From Streptococcus oralis (GTDB lineage Bacteria > Bacillota > Bacilli > Lactobacillales > Streptococcaceae), in assembly GCF_016127915.1 (NCBI RefSeq), contig NZ_CP066059.1, forward strand, positions 1,508,001 to 1,572,000: DNA of 64,000 bases, read 5' to 3'. The position numbers and the translations under genes were made by a program. Below, in pieces: positions 1 to 10,487 of the stretch (positions are counted from its first letter, which is position 1; the number at the start of each line of letters is the position of its first letter). The notes beneath the pieces are model-generated. The model was given only the letters and a program-made list of their open reading frames with translations. It searched no databases and was not told where the DNA came from.

Positions 1-2301
1 TGGGAATGGAAAGACGAATATGCCACTACTATCAAGGAACAATGGGGCAAGATGGGACTCTCTGTAGACTACTCTCGCGAACGGTTCACTCTTGACGAAG
101 GCTTGTCAAAAGCCGTCCGCAAGGTTTTTGTCGAACTTTACAAGAAAGGCTGGATCTACCGTGGTGAGTTTATCATCAACTGGGACCCAGCAGCTCGCAC
201 AGCCCTTTCTGATATCGAGGTGATCCACAAGGATGTCGAAGGTGCCTTCTACCACATGAACTACATGCTGGAAGATGGTTCACGCGCCCTTGAAGTTGCG
301 ACAACTCGTCCTGAGACTATGTTTGGGGACGTTGCTGTTGCGGTCAATCCAGAAGACCCACGCTACAAGGACTTGATCGGTAAAAATGTCATCCTTCCAA
401 TCGCTAATAAATTGATTCCAATCGTTGGAGACGAACATGCCGATCCCGAGTTTGGAACTGGTGTCGTGAAAATCACGCCTGCCCACGATCCAAACGACTT
501 CTTGGTTGGACAACGCCACAACTTGCCGCAAGTCAACGTCATGAACGATGACGGAACCATGAACGAGCTTGCCTTCGAGTTTGCAGGCATGGACCGTTTT
601 GAAGCTCGTAAGGCAGTCGTTGCTAAGCTAGAAGAAATCGGTGCCCTTGTTAAAATCGAAAAACGTGTCCACAGCGTTGGTCACTCAGAACGTACTGGTG
701 TAGTGGTTGAACCACGCTTGTCTACTCAGTGGTTCGTCAAGATGGACCAATTGGCGAAAAATGCTATTGCCAACCAAGACACAGAGGACAAGGTTGAATT
801 CTACCCACCTCGTTTCAACGATACTTTCCTCCAATGGATGGAAAATGTACACGACTGGGTGATCTCTCGTCAGCTTTGGTGGGGTCACCAAATCCCAGCT
901 TGGTACAATGCTGAGGGTGAAATCTATGTGGGCGAAGAAGCACCGGAAGGTGACGGATGGACTCAAGACGATGATGTACTTGATACGTGGTTCAGTTCTG
1001 CCCTTTGGCCATTCTCAACCATGGGTTGGCCGGATATAGACTCAGCAGACTTCAAGCGTTATTATCCAACATCAACCTTGGTGACTGGTTATGATATTAT
1101 CCCATTCTGGGTATCTCGGATGATTTTCCAAGGTTTGGAATTTACTGGCAAGTCGCCATTCAAAAATGCCTTGATTCACGGTCTCATTCGTGACGAGCAA
1201 GGCCGCAAGATGTCCAAGTCTCTTGGTAACGGGATTGATCCAATGGATGTTATTGATAAATACGGAACAGATAGCCTGCGTTGGTTCCTTTCAAACGGTT
1301 CTGCCCCAGGGCAAGATGTCCGCTTCTCTTACGAAAAAATGGATGCTTCTTGGAACTTCATTAACAAGATCTGGAACATTTCTCGCTACATCCTCATGAA
1401 CAATGAAGGCTTGACCCTTGAGCAAGCAACGGCCAATGTGGAAAAAGTTGTTAACAAGGAAGCTGGTAACGTCACTGACCGCTGGATTCTCCACAACCTC
1501 AATGAAACCATCGGAAAAGTCACTGAAAACTTTGACAAGTTTGAATTTGGTGTCGCTGGACACATCCTCTACAACTTCATCTGGGATGAGTTTGCGGACT
1601 GGTACGTTGAGTTGACCAAGGAAGTCCTTTATAGTGATAACGAAGAAGAGAAAGTTATTACACGTTCTGTTCTCCTTTACACTTTGGACAAGATCCTTCG
1701 TCTCCTTCACCCAATCATGCCATTCGTGACAGAGGAAATCTTTGGACAAATTTCAGAAGGCTCTATCGTTACAGCAGAATACCCAACTGTTAATCCAGCC
1801 TTTGAAGACCTTGCGGCTCACACTGGTGTGGAAAGCCTCAAAGACTTGATCCGCGCCGTTCGTAATGCGCGTGCGGAAGTGAACGTAGCACCAAGCAAGC
1901 CAATCACAATCCTTGTTAAGACAAGCGATAGCGACTTGGAAGCCTTCTTTAACAGTAATGTCAACTACATCAAACGCTTCACAAATCCAGAACACTTGGA
2001 AATTGCATCAACCATCCCTGCACCAGAACTGGCTATGTCAAGCGTCATCACAGGAGCAGAAATCTACTTGCCACTGGCAGACCTCCTCAATGTCGAAGAA
2101 GAACTCGCTCGTCTCGACAAGGAACTGGCTAAATGGCAAAAAGAACTGGACATGGTCGGCAAGAAGCTCTCTAACGAACGCTTCGTAGCCAATGCCAAAC
2201 CAGAAGTCGTCCAAAAAGAACACGACAAACAAGCCGACTACCAAGCTAAGTACGACGCGACCGTAGCACGTATTGATGAGATGAAGAAGTTGGTGAAATA
2301 A
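1..2301 (+). CDS. valS: Valine--tRNA ligase, 5'-truncated by window edge
   Basis: Class I aminoacyl-tRNA synthetase that charges tRNA-Val with valine in the cytoplasm. The reading frame is open from base 1 ([11 protein letters not shown]...), so the gene begins before the window and the ATG at 52 is internal. Visible landmarks are the editing-domain motif [10 protein letters not shown], the tRNA/ATP signature KMSKS (in [10 protein letters not shown]) and a C-terminal coiled coil rich in Leu, Glu and Lys ([18 protein letters not shown]), all typical of ValRS. The N-terminal HIGH motif lies outside. It ends at TAA 2299-2301, followed at once by a strong terminator. Family identity is certain. 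Confidence 0.98.
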   Translation, partial: WEWKDEYATTIKEQWGKMGLSVDYSRERFTLDEGLSKAVRKVFVELYKKGWIYRGEFIINWDPAARTALSDIEVIHKDVEGAFYHMNYMLEDGSRALEVATTRPETMFGDVAVAVNPEDPRYKDLIGKNVILPIANKLIPIVGDEHADPEFGTGVVKITPAHDPNDFLVGQRHNLPQVNVMNDDGTMNELAFEFAGMDRFEARKAVVAKLEEIGALVKIEKRVHSVGHSERTGVVVEPRLSTQWFVKMDQLAKNAIANQDTEDKVEFYPPRFNDTFLQWMENVHDWVISRQLWWGHQIPAWYNAEGEIYVGEEAPEGDGWTQDDDVLDTWFSSALWPFSTMGWPDIDSADFKRYYPTSTLVTGYDIIPFWVSRMIFQGLEFTGKSPFKNALIHGLIRDEQGRKMSKSLGNGIDPMDVIDKYGTDSLRWFLSNGSAPGQDVRFSYEKMDASWNFINKIWNISRYILMNNEGLTLEQATANVEKVVNKEAGNVTDRWILHNLNETIGKVTENFDKFEFGVAGHILYNFIWDEFADWYVELTKEVLYSDNEEEKVITRSVLLYTLDKILRLLHPIMPFVTEEIFGQISEGSIVTAEYPTVNPAFEDLAAHTGVESLKDLIRAVRNARAEVNVAPSKPITILVKTSDSDLEAFFNSNVNYIKRFTNPEHLEIASTIPAPELAMSSVITGAEIYLPLADLLNVEEELARLDKELAKWQKELDMVGKKLSNERFVANAKPEVVQKEHDKQADYQAKYDATVARIDEMKKLVK

Positions 2302-2307
2302 ACATAG

Positions 2308-2334
2308 AAACACGGTGGTAAGCCGTGTTTTTTT
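2308..2334 (+). terminator. Rho-independent terminator after valS
   Basis: Perfect 8-bp stem AAACACGG / CCGTGTTT (2308-2315 and 2323-2330) followed by a T run. Confidence 0.93.
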
Positions 2335-2392
2335 GGTATAATATCTATAATTACAGTTGACATGCTGTTTCAAAAATGAAAAGGATTATCTT

Positions 2393-5254
2393 ATGTTTTT
2401 TTATTTAATTCTATTACTATTCATTTCCATATTATGTTCATCTATAATATATTTTATTCCTTACCACATAATAAAATATTTTCAAAAAAGGAAGGCTATT
2501 GTAATAAATAATATTAACAAACTTTTAAATGGCGGAATTGGACAGTTTCCTAGAACAAATTTTGAAAAAATATTATTGAATTATAATGGATTTTCTAATA
2601 AGTTAAATGATATATATAATTTATATTTTAAGAAAAATCTGCATCACATAATCAAACTGAGCGTTATTTTTTATTATGTTTCATCTGTTTTGATTCAGAA
2701 AATATTTCATGTAAAATTTTTAAATTTATCCTTACTATCATTTCTTGACATTTCTTCTTTTGTTGTTGGTGTTTTGGGAATGTATGGCATTTATATTGGT
2801 TTTTTACAGTATACTACAGAGAATAATGAACGAGGGAAGTATCTTGGAAAAAATAAAACAAGCTATGTGTTGAAAGATTTTTTCTGGTATCGTTTTAGTC
2901 AAAGTAAAGCGTTTATATTTTCATTGCTAGTTCTTACAATAGTTCCAAATATTATAAAGTTATCACTTCTAACTAATGAAGTGAATCTATATCTAGTTTA
3001 TCTATGGCAAAGTTCACTACTTTTGTTATTAATTGCTTTTGTATTTCTTCTGAAAATGAGTTTATTTTTGATTAGTATTATATCGACAATAAATTCTGGA
3101 GTAGACTATAATTTACAAAGTATAATAAGAGAAAGAATACAAGAGGAATATACTCAAAAATTTTGGATAGAATTTCAAAAAGACTTATATATCAAAAAAA
3201 TTGATAAAATAGATAGAGAATATACTTTAATTGAATGTTTAATTTATAAATTAAGTTTTTTTAGAAATCATCAATTTATGAGGAAACAATTGCTTTATGA
3301 TAATTTAGAACCTAGATTCCTATATAATTGGCTAAAGTATGATACAAGGAATTTATCAGAATTTGAAAAGAAAGAATTTATAGAGTTAGTATTTATAGGA
3401 ATACAAAAAGATGTTTATCAAAAAATAGGTGATAAAAACAAGAAGATAATAAAAAATATTGAGGAATTTCATAGATTTTATAGATTGTTTGTGGAACTGA
3501 AATGGAGATTGTTTGTCTCAGATGATAAAAGGTATAGAATTACTAGAAAGAAGCCATCTAATTTGGATATAATTCTTCCTTTTAAATCATGGTATATTTT
3601 ATTGAATCATGATATCGAAATATTTAATGAATTGTTCAAAAACTTTGACAACGAACAGATATATAATTACTATGTAAAACCAATTAAACAACAGCTTTTA
3701 GGATCTACTTTTAGAAGAAAAAATTCTTTGAAGTTTTCAGATAAAACTGTAGAGAATTCTCTTTGGAAAATGATTTTTAGACATCCTCAGCTTGATATGC
3801 AAAGAGTATATGATGGGTTAATTATATCGACCAAAAAAATAATAGATAATCATAATCTGTATAAAATATCTGTTAAGAAAAATGGAAATTCTAGGGTATT
3901 AAAATTATCAAATTTCCAATATGTCAGATTGAAAGAAAATCGAATTAAGGATAATATAAAAAGTTCCAAAAGATTCAGTAATTTTAAGTTTTATGAGGAA
4001 GAATTTGAATATTTTAAATGGTATCAGTTCTGGAAGCAAAAGAATTTATTTCAAAATAATGTTAATTATAATACAAACATTTTTAGGGGTTCAGAACGAA
4101 CGTTTAATGAGTATTCAAAAGTGTTATTTGAGTCTTTAGAGTATTCTTATGAGCAGTTTAATCAATACCAAAAAAACTGTATATTAAGTATGAATAATGA
4201 ATACAGTCTTGCTTTTATGTTATATCAATTGTTATATACCGATTATACAGAATGGGACGATAACATTGAATTTTATGATGCTGAGATTAAAAAATTAATG
4301 AATTGCGATGAAGAACAACAAAATTATCTTTTTTATCAAGCTAAAGATATAATCTTAAGAACAAATATTAGCGATCGTATTACAGATGAAATTTTAGATA
4401 AATTATGGACAAAACGAAATGAAAAAATAACAGGTTTTTATTGGTTTAATCAGTTTGGTAGAAGGCATCAAATGTCAGAACTTAAAATTGTATATGTTCA
4501 ATGGTTATTGTCAGGTAAAAAATTTCCATTCTCAAGCAGATTTAACTTTATATATGATTCATTCAGCTTTGGTAAAGTGGTAACAAGAGCGAAGAACAGT
4601 GAAAAATGTATAAAAGTCTCTGTTAATAAATTACATTGGAAACGTGTTAGCAATAAAAAGAAAATGGATAACTTTTGTAGAGAATATTTGCTACTTACTG
4701 ATAAGTTAGATTCAATTTTCACAAATGATTTTTATTCGGACAAGCAAAATGATATACAATTATCAGTTGAATATCTTTTGAATACGAATAAAGTTGGCCT
4801 ATCAAATGTAATAGCAAACCTATCAGTATCAAGTTTATTACGCCTTGAGCAGATATTAATATTTAGGGTCCAACATAATAATGGATATTTTAACTATACT
4901 AGTAGAACAATTTTTGATTCCATGACTTCTAACAGTCCATTTTATTGGTCTGGTGGGGAAGGAGTATTAGGATTTTATATCCTCAAAACTATTGATAGTT
5001 TTTATCAAGATTTATATTTGGATACACAATTTATAGAGGGGTTTAAATGGAAAATGATTTCTACTTTAAATTCTCAAAATATGATGATTGATGAGTATGT
5101 TGAAGTAATCTCACAAAAAGTTTCAATCGTAGACAGTGTTTCTAAGTTTCAAAAAGAAGAAATTATTCGTAAATTAAATGACTTGTTATACAATACTGAA
5201 ACAAAGAGTAATCAGAGTAAGTTAGCTCATAAGAAAATATACAGATATAGGTAG
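2393..5254 (+). CDS. Large AT-rich orphan membrane protein of unknown function
   Basis: I do not recognise this 953-residue protein. Residues about 3-24, 90-106, 112-143, 171-193 and 200-232 are strongly hydrophobic, giving about five membrane segments. The remaining ~720 residues are hydrophilic, rich in Lys, Asn, Tyr and Phe, and probably cytoplasmic. I see no Walker, nuclease, protease or kinase motif. The ATG at 2393 is preferred over the in-frame TTG at 2357 because AAAAGGA lies 7 nt upstream of it and residues after it begin a clean membrane segment. The TATAAT-like box at 2338-2343 could drive the gene. Codon use is extremely AT-rich beside its housekeeping neighbours valS and rpoE, which suggests horizontal acquisition. 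It is a single-gene insert. A role in phage defence or surface biology is possible but nothing in the sequence proves it. Confidence 0.85.
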   Translation: MFFYLILLLFISILCSSIIYFIPYHIIKYFQKRKAIVINNINKLLNGGIGQFPRTNFEKILLNYNGFSNKLNDIYNLYFKKNLHHIIKLSVIFYYVSSVLIQKIFHVKFLNLSLLSFLDISSFVVGVLGMYGIYIGFLQYTTENNERGKYLGKNKTSYVLKDFFWYRFSQSKAFIFSLLVLTIVPNIIKLSLLTNEVNLYLVYLWQSSLLLLLIAFVFLLKMSLFLISIISTINSGVDYNLQSIIRERIQEEYTQKFWIEFQKDLYIKKIDKIDREYTLIECLIYKLSFFRNHQFMRKQLLYDNLEPRFLYNWLKYDTRNLSEFEKKEFIELVFIGIQKDVYQKIGDKNKKIIKNIEEFHRFYRLFVELKWRLFVSDDKRYRITRKKPSNLDIILPFKSWYILLNHDIEIFNELFKNFDNEQIYNYYVKPIKQQLLGSTFRRKNSLKFSDKTVENSLWKMIFRHPQLDMQRVYDGLIISTKKIIDNHNLYKISVKKNGNSRVLKLSNFQYVRLKENRIKDNIKSSKRFSNFKFYEEEFEYFKWYQFWKQKNLFQNNVNYNTNIFRGSERTFNEYSKVLFESLEYSYEQFNQYQKNCILSMNNEYSLAFMLYQLLYTDYTEWDDNIEFYDAEIKKLMNCDEEQQNYLFYQAKDIILRTNISDRITDEILDKLWTKRNEKITGFYWFNQFGRRHQMSELKIVYVQWLLSGKKFPFSSRFNFIYDSFSFGKVVTRAKNSEKCIKVSVNKLHWKRVSNKKKMDNFCREYLLLTDKLDSIFTNDFYSDKQNDIQLSVEYLLNTNKVGLSNVIANLSVSSLLRLEQILIFRVQHNNGYFNYTSRTIFDSMTSNSPFYWSGGEGVLGFYILKTIDSFYQDLYLDTQFIEGFKWKMISTLNSQNMMIDEYVEVISQKVSIVDSVSKFQKEEIIRKLNDLLYNTETKSNQSKLAHKKIYRYR

Positions 5255-5558
5255 CGGTGCTAAATACCTCATTTTAATTTATATAACAGACAGATAAATT
5301 TTCTTCTCTGGAAAAAGTAAAATCTAAATCAACAATAGTCATGTAAAGTAATAGTTTAATATTTGATTGGGTTATATCTTTTTGAATGAAAATTATAAGC
5401 AAAAGATTTATTCGTCTTATACTGGAAAAATCAAGATTTTAGAAATCATCTTATCACATAAAAAACTCAGTCAATTTGTTCTTACAACTCCACCAATCGA
5501 CTCCATCGGCTGGGTAGCAAAGAAATAAAAAGTCCTGTCACTTTCTCCCATTTAACCT
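5255..5558. other. AT-rich intergenic stretch with no gene seen
   Basis: About 300 bases between the orphan membrane gene and the rpoE promoter. It holds no convincing open frame, RNA gene or repeat copy. A weak 5-bp hairpin (AGGTA / TACCT, 5250-5270) right after the orphan stop codon could be a poor terminator. The region is AT-rich like the orphan gene and may be the tail of the same inserted segment. Confidence 0.5.
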
Positions 5559-5587
5559 TTGACTATTCCGCAAAATTATCGTACAAT
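5559..5587 (+). promoter_or_regulatory. rpoE promoter
   Basis: TTGACT (5559-5564) and TACAAT (5582-5587) separated by 17 bp, about 70 nt upstream of the rpoE start. Confidence 0.8.
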
Positions 5588-5659
5588 AAAGGGTACATGA
5601 TAAAATGAGGTCAGAGTCTGTTTGCTCTGGCGATAGTAGTATAAATGAGGAGAAACGCT

Positions 5660-6250
5660 TTGGAATTAGAAGTATTTGCTGGGCAAGAAAAAAGTGAACT
5701 ATCTATGATTGAGGTAGCGCGTGCTATCTTGGAACTTCGTGGTCGCGATCATGAGATGCATTTTAGTGATCTTGTAAACGAAATTCAAAACTACCTTGGA
5801 ACATCAAACAGCGATATCCGCGAAGCTTTGCCTTTGTTCTACACAGAGTTGAACTTTGACGGTAGCTTCATCTCTCTTGGAGACAACAAATGGGGGCTTC
5901 GTTCATGGTATGGTGTGGACGAAATCGACGAAGAAATCATCGCTCTTGAAGAAAGTGACGACGATGAAGTAGCACCAAAAGCTAAGAAAAAACGCGTCAA
6001 TGCCTTTATGGATGGCGACTCAGATGCCATTGACTACAACGCAGATGATCCAGAAGACGAAGATGCATACGAAGCAGATCCAGCTCTTTCATATGATGAT
6101 GAAAATCCAGATGATGAGAAAAATGAAGTGGAAGCTTACGATGCAGAAATCAACGAAATCGCTCCTGATGACTTGGGTGAAGACGTGGATCTTAACGAAG
6201 AAGACGATGAGTTTTCTGACGATGATACTGAAACGAGTGAAGAAGAGTAA
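5660..6250 (+). CDS. rpoE: DNA-directed RNA polymerase delta subunit
   Basis: Delta subunit of Gram-positive RNA polymerase. It speeds core recycling and makes initiation sensitive to the first nucleotide. The 196-residue protein has the family layout: a folded N-terminal HARE-HTH domain ([19 protein letters not shown]...; roughly residues 1-90) and a long disordered tail that is almost all Asp and Glu. The TTG start at 5660 is chosen because AGGAG at 5648-5652 sits 7 nt before it; the upstream ATG at 5645 overlaps that ribosome-binding site. It is transcribed from its own promoter and ends in its own terminator just ahead of pyrG, the usual Gram-positive neighbour. Confidence 0.96.
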   Translation: MELEVFAGQEKSELSMIEVARAILELRGRDHEMHFSDLVNEIQNYLGTSNSDIREALPLFYTELNFDGSFISLGDNKWGLRSWYGVDEIDEEIIALEESDDDEVAPKAKKKRVNAFMDGDSDAIDYNADDPEDEDAYEADPALSYDDENPDDEKNEVEAYDAEINEIAPDDLGEDVDLNEEDDEFSDDDTETSEEE

Positions 6251-6264
6251 AAGACTTCACAGAG

Positions 6265-6287
6265 GAGATCGCCTGATCTCTTTTTTT
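6265..6287 (+). terminator. Terminator after rpoE
   Basis: GAGATC / GATCTC stem with GCCT loop and seven T residues. Confidence 0.9.
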
Positions 6288-6375
6288 GTTGCTAGAGCAG
6301 GTCATCCGTTTGGATGTGGATCTTTAGTTGGTTTTCTGAAAACAATCTCCTTTTTTCATCTTTTACCGATTCGGG

Positions 6376-6461
6376 TTGACAAATGTTCTGCTTTGAGGTA
6401 TCATATTGTTCGGGCACCTCTTTTAGAGGTCGGGGCTCCCTAGTTACTAGGGAGCTATTTT
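6376..6461 (+). promoter_or_regulatory. pyrG promoter and CTP-sensing attenuator leader
   Basis: TTGACA (6376-6381) and TATCAT (6399-6404) with a 17-bp spacer predict initiation at the GGGC of 6412-6415. The leader then holds a small hairpin (ACCTC / GAGGT) and a strong terminator, GCTCCCTAG / CTAGGGAGC (6435-6455) plus T-rich tail. In Bacillus subtilis pyrG, low CTP causes reiterative G addition at a pppGGGC start, and the poly-G end pairs with a CU-rich GCTCCC arm to block termination. Both required parts, a GGGC start and a GCTCCCT arm, are present here. Confidence 0.88.
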
Positions 6462-6554
6462 TGTTTTTTCAGGAAGTTTTCTTGAAAAGTCGTTATTCAT
6501 AAGGGTCTTGTTTTCGATCTCCCCTCGTAGTTAACAAGGCCTTGAGCATTTTAG

Positions 6555-8174
<1,620 letters not shown>

Positions 8175-8183
8175 CACAATCAG

Positions 8184-8213
8184 AACCTTTGAGAAGAATC
8201 TCAGAGGTTTTTT
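8184..8213 (+). terminator. Terminator after pyrG
   Basis: AACCTTTGAGA / TCTCAGAGGTT stem (one wobble) followed by T residues. Confidence 0.9.
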
Positions 8214-8270
8214 AATTCATTCAGGAAAGTCTTGCTAACTCAGGCGCTTGGCAATAAGAATCAGAAGTCT

Positions 8271-8299
8271 TCTTTCCTCACCGAGGGAAGAGGTTTTTT
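8271..8299 (+). terminator. Second, orphan terminator downstream of pyrG
   Basis: TCTTTCCTC / GAGGGAAGA stem (8271-8279, 8283-8291) with six Ts. No gene lies between it and the pyrG terminator, so it is either a back-up or the remnant of a lost gene. Confidence 0.8.
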
Positions 8300-8324
8300 A
8301 CTTGCTTTTCTGCTACTTCCTCAT

Positions 8325-8353
8325 TTGTCCTAGAGCCCTTTTTGTGTTACAAT
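8325..8353 (+). promoter_or_regulatory. Promoter predicting a leaderless transcript
   Basis: TTGTCC (8325-8330), 17-bp spacer, and extended -10 TGTTACAAT ending at 8353. Normal start-site spacing puts +1 at 8360-8361, which is the ATG of the next gene. No ribosome-binding site is present. Confidence 0.75.
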
Positions 8354-8360
8354 GAATGGT

Positions 8361-8651
8361 ATGAAAGCTAAGAAATTATGGATGACTGGCTTGACTGTGG
8401 CTGGTCTAAGTGCCCTTGCTTTAGGGGCTAAAAAAGCAGCAGATAACCACAAACTCATGAAGACTCAAGAAGAGTTGACCGCTATCGTGCGCGAACTTTT
8501 CTCAGATATGGGTGAGATTGCGACTATTTATGTTCAAGTCTACGAAAGTAGCCTAGAGCGACTCGTCGGAGGAGTCATTTTCGAGGATGGCCGTCACTAT
8601 ACCTTTGTCTATGAAAATGAAGACCTAGTCTATGAGGAGGAAGTCTTATGA
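8361..8651 (+). CDS. DUF4651-family small protein
   Basis: A 96-residue protein of unknown function, recognised as the streptococcal DUF4651 family. An N-terminal hydrophobic stretch (about residues 6-23, WMTGLTVAGLSALALGA) looks like a membrane anchor or uncleaved signal; the rest is an alpha/beta domain with VGGVIFEDGRHYTFVYENEDL. The ATG at 8361 is chosen over 8352 because 8352 lies inside the -10 box. Its stop overlaps the next gene by 4 nt (ATGA), so it is translationally coupled to the thioredoxin-like gene. A redox or surface role shared with that neighbour is only an inference. Confidence 0.85.
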   Translation: MKAKKLWMTGLTVAGLSALALGAKKAADNHKLMKTQEELTAIVRELFSDMGEIATIYVQVYESSLERLVGGVIFEDGRHYTFVYENEDLVYEEEVL

Positions 8652-8965
8652 TTATTCCTAGTAGTATAGAAGAGCTAGCAGGTTTTGTCGAGCAAGATAG
8701 CAAGAAGGTCTTCCTTTTTGTGGCGGACTGGTGTGGCGATTGTCGCTATATCTATCCATCCTTGCCAGAGATTGAGGAGACCAATCCAGAGTTCACCTTT
8801 ATTCGAGTGGACCGTGACCAGTACATGGATCTATCCAAACTCTGGGATGTGTACGGCATTCCTAGCCTTGTTGTGCTAGAAAAGGACAAGGAAATCGGTC
8901 GTTTTGTCAATCGCGACCGTAAAAGCAAGGAACAAATTAACGACTTTTTAGCAGGACTGAAATAG
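8648..8965 (+). CDS. Thioredoxin-family protein
   Basis: A 105-residue single-domain thioredoxin fold. The active site is ADWCGDCRYIYP: two cysteines in a C-G-D-C arrangement instead of the C-G-P-C of classic thioredoxin, which should change its redox potential. The cis-proline region is conserved (YGIPSLVV). There is no signal peptide, so it is cytoplasmic. It overlaps the upstream gene by 4 nt and is followed 6 nt later by ytpR, giving a three-gene unit. Its electron donor and substrate cannot be told from sequence. Confidence 0.9.
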   Translation: MIIPSSIEELAGFVEQDSKKVFLFVADWCGDCRYIYPSLPEIEETNPEFTFIRVDRDQYMDLSKLWDVYGIPSLVVLEKDKEIGRFVNRDRKSKEQINDFLAGLK

Positions 8966-8971
8966 GAGAAA

Positions 8972-9607
8972 ATGGAAACAATGATTTTTACATATAACAA
9001 AGAGCATGTTGGCGATGTCCTTATGATCATCGTGAAAAACAGCGGAGATGCCAAACTGGACGTGGAGCGTAAAGGCAAAGTAGCCCGTGTTTTCCTCAAA
9101 GAAAATGGAGAAACAGTAGCTTGGAATATTTTCGAAATTTCAAGTTTGTTTGAAATTGCAGAGCGTGGTCAAGTCTTTTTGACAGATGAACAAGTAGAAC
9201 GTTTGAACCAAGAATTGCGAGCGGAAGGCTTTGCAGAAGAGATTGTCAATGACAAAGAACCTAAGTTTGTTGTCGGTGAGATTATCGAGATGGTAGCTCA
9301 TCCAGATAGTGACCACCTCAATATCTGCCAAGTAGCAGTATCTAGTGACAAGACGGTACAAATCGTTGCAGGGGCTCCCAATGCGCGTGTCGGTTTGAAA
9401 ACCATTGTAGCTCTTCAGGGAGCTATGATGCCAAAAGGCAATCTCATTTTCCCAGGCGAGCTTCGTGGTGAAAAGAGTTTTGGTATGATGTGCAGCCCTC
9501 GTGAACTTGCCTTGCCAAATGCTCCGCAAAAACGTGGGGTCATTGAATTGTCAGAAGACCAAGTTGTTGGAACTCCCTTTGACCCAGCTAAACATTGGAC
9601 TGCCTAG
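8972..9607 (+). CDS. ytpR: YtpR-family tRNA-binding domain protein
   Basis: Protein of about 211 residues with a C-terminal tRNA-binding OB fold of the type found in the PheRS beta subunit and CsaA (VGEIIEMVAHPDSDHLNICQV, then VAGAPNARVGLKTIVAL and GEKSFGMMCSPRELAL). YtpR proteins are thought to bind tRNA or act near it; their exact role is unsettled. AGGAG lies only 3 nt before the ATG at 8972 but 12 nt before the ATG at 8981, so the true start could be either (211 or 208 residues). It closes the unit that begins with the DUF4651 gene. Confidence 0.92.
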   Translation: METMIFTYNKEHVGDVLMIIVKNSGDAKLDVERKGKVARVFLKENGETVAWNIFEISSLFEIAERGQVFLTDEQVERLNQELRAEGFAEEIVNDKEPKFVVGEIIEMVAHPDSDHLNICQVAVSSDKTVQIVAGAPNARVGLKTIVALQGAMMPKGNLIFPGELRGEKSFGMMCSPRELALPNAPQKRGVIELSEDQVVGTPFDPAKHWTA

Positions 9608-9648
9608 GAAATTGTCAGTGTTTGATAGACCAGATAGAGGGGGATAAG

Positions 9649-10410
9649 ATGGCAAAAAATGTAGTGATTACAGGAGCGACTTCAGGAATTGGTGAAGCGA
9701 TTGCACGTGCTTATCTGGAGCAGGGGGAGAATGTCGTTCTAACAGGACGACGGACAGACAGACTAGAGGCCCTCAAGTCAGAGTTTGCAGAAACTTTTCC
9801 AAATCAAACAGTTTGGACTTTTCCACTGGATGTCACAGATATGGCTATGGTCAAGACGGTCTGCTCTGATATTTTGGAAACGATAGGGCAGATTGATATC
9901 TTGGTCAATAATGCTGGACTAGCCCTTGGCTTGGCTCCCTATCAAGACTATGAAGAGTTGGATATGCTGACTATGTTGGATACCAATGTTAAAGGTTTGA
10001 TGGCGGTCACTCGCTGTTTCTTGCCAGCAATGGTAAAAGTCAATCAGGGTCATATCATTAACATGGGGTCGACCGCAGGAATCTACGCCTATGCGGGTGC
10101 AGCTGTTTACTCAGCAACCAAGGCTGCAGTTAAGACTTTTTCAGATGGTCTACGAATTGATACCATTGCAACGAATATCAAGGTGACCACCATTCGGCCA
10201 GGGATTGTCGAAACAGATTTTTCTGCGGTACGTTTCCATGGTGACAAAGAGCGTGCTGCCACCGTCTATCAGGGAATTGAGGCCTTGCAAGCTCAAGATA
10301 TTGCAGATACAGTTGTCTATGTGACCAGTCAGCCTCGCCGTGTGCAGATTACAGATATGACTATTATGGCCAATCAACAGGCGACAGGTTTCATGGTGCA
10401 TAAAAAATAA
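9649..10410 (+). CDS. Short-chain dehydrogenase/reductase (SDR)
   Basis: Classical SDR, 253 residues, NAD(P)-dependent oxidoreductase of the YdfG/serine-dehydrogenase-like type. Visible motifs in order: TGATSGIG cofactor loop near the N-terminus, NNAG, catalytic Ser in MGSTAG, YSATK with catalytic Tyr and Lys, and PGIVETDF. An Arg-rich GRRTDR after strand 2 suggests NADP(H) preference. The ATG at 9649 is preceded by GAGGGGG. The natural substrate is unknown. It is followed by a terminator and probably transcribed with the genes upstream. Confidence 0.93.
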   Translation: MAKNVVITGATSGIGEAIARAYLEQGENVVLTGRRTDRLEALKSEFAETFPNQTVWTFPLDVTDMAMVKTVCSDILETIGQIDILVNNAGLALGLAPYQDYEELDMLTMLDTNVKGLMAVTRCFLPAMVKVNQGHIINMGSTAGIYAYAGAAVYSATKAAVKTFSDGLRIDTIATNIKVTTIRPGIVETDFSAVRFHGDKERAATVYQGIEALQAQDIADTVVYVTSQPRRVQITDMTIMANQQATGFMVHKK

Positions 10411-10422
10411 AAAATTTTCTCG

Positions 10423-10450
10423 AAAAGTTACAAATTTTTGTAACTTTTTT
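10423..10450 (+). terminator. Terminator between the SDR gene and ssbB
   Basis: 12-bp stem AAAAGTTACAAA / TTTGTAACTTTT with a TT loop and T tail. It insulates ssbB from read-through. Confidence 0.92.
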
Positions 10451-10458
10451 TGATTCCT

Positions 10459-10466
10459 TACGAATA
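10459..10466 (+). promoter_or_regulatory. ComX (sigma-X) cin-box
   Basis: Exact TACGAATA behind a T-rich tract, 21 nt upstream of the ssbB start. This is the late-competence promoter element recognised by the alternative sigma factor ComX in streptococci. No normal -35 is apparent. Confidence 0.9.
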
Positions 10467-10487
10467 GATAAGTAGGAGGAAGAAAAT

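Noticed and set aside
1291..1749. 152-codon minus-strand open frame opposite valS
   Set aside because: Shadow of the valS coding frame; no ribosome-binding site, and the valS frame is fully conserved.
2357..2392. TTG start at 2357 for the orphan membrane protein
   Set aside because: No ribosome-binding site there; the ATG at 2393 has AAAAGGA at good spacing.
6000..6443. 147-codon plus-strand frame overlapping the rpoE tail and pyrG leader
   Set aside because: Out-of-frame reading of the Asp/Glu repeat region giving a Met/Lys/Thr-rich nonsense protein; it also runs through the terminator and attenuator.
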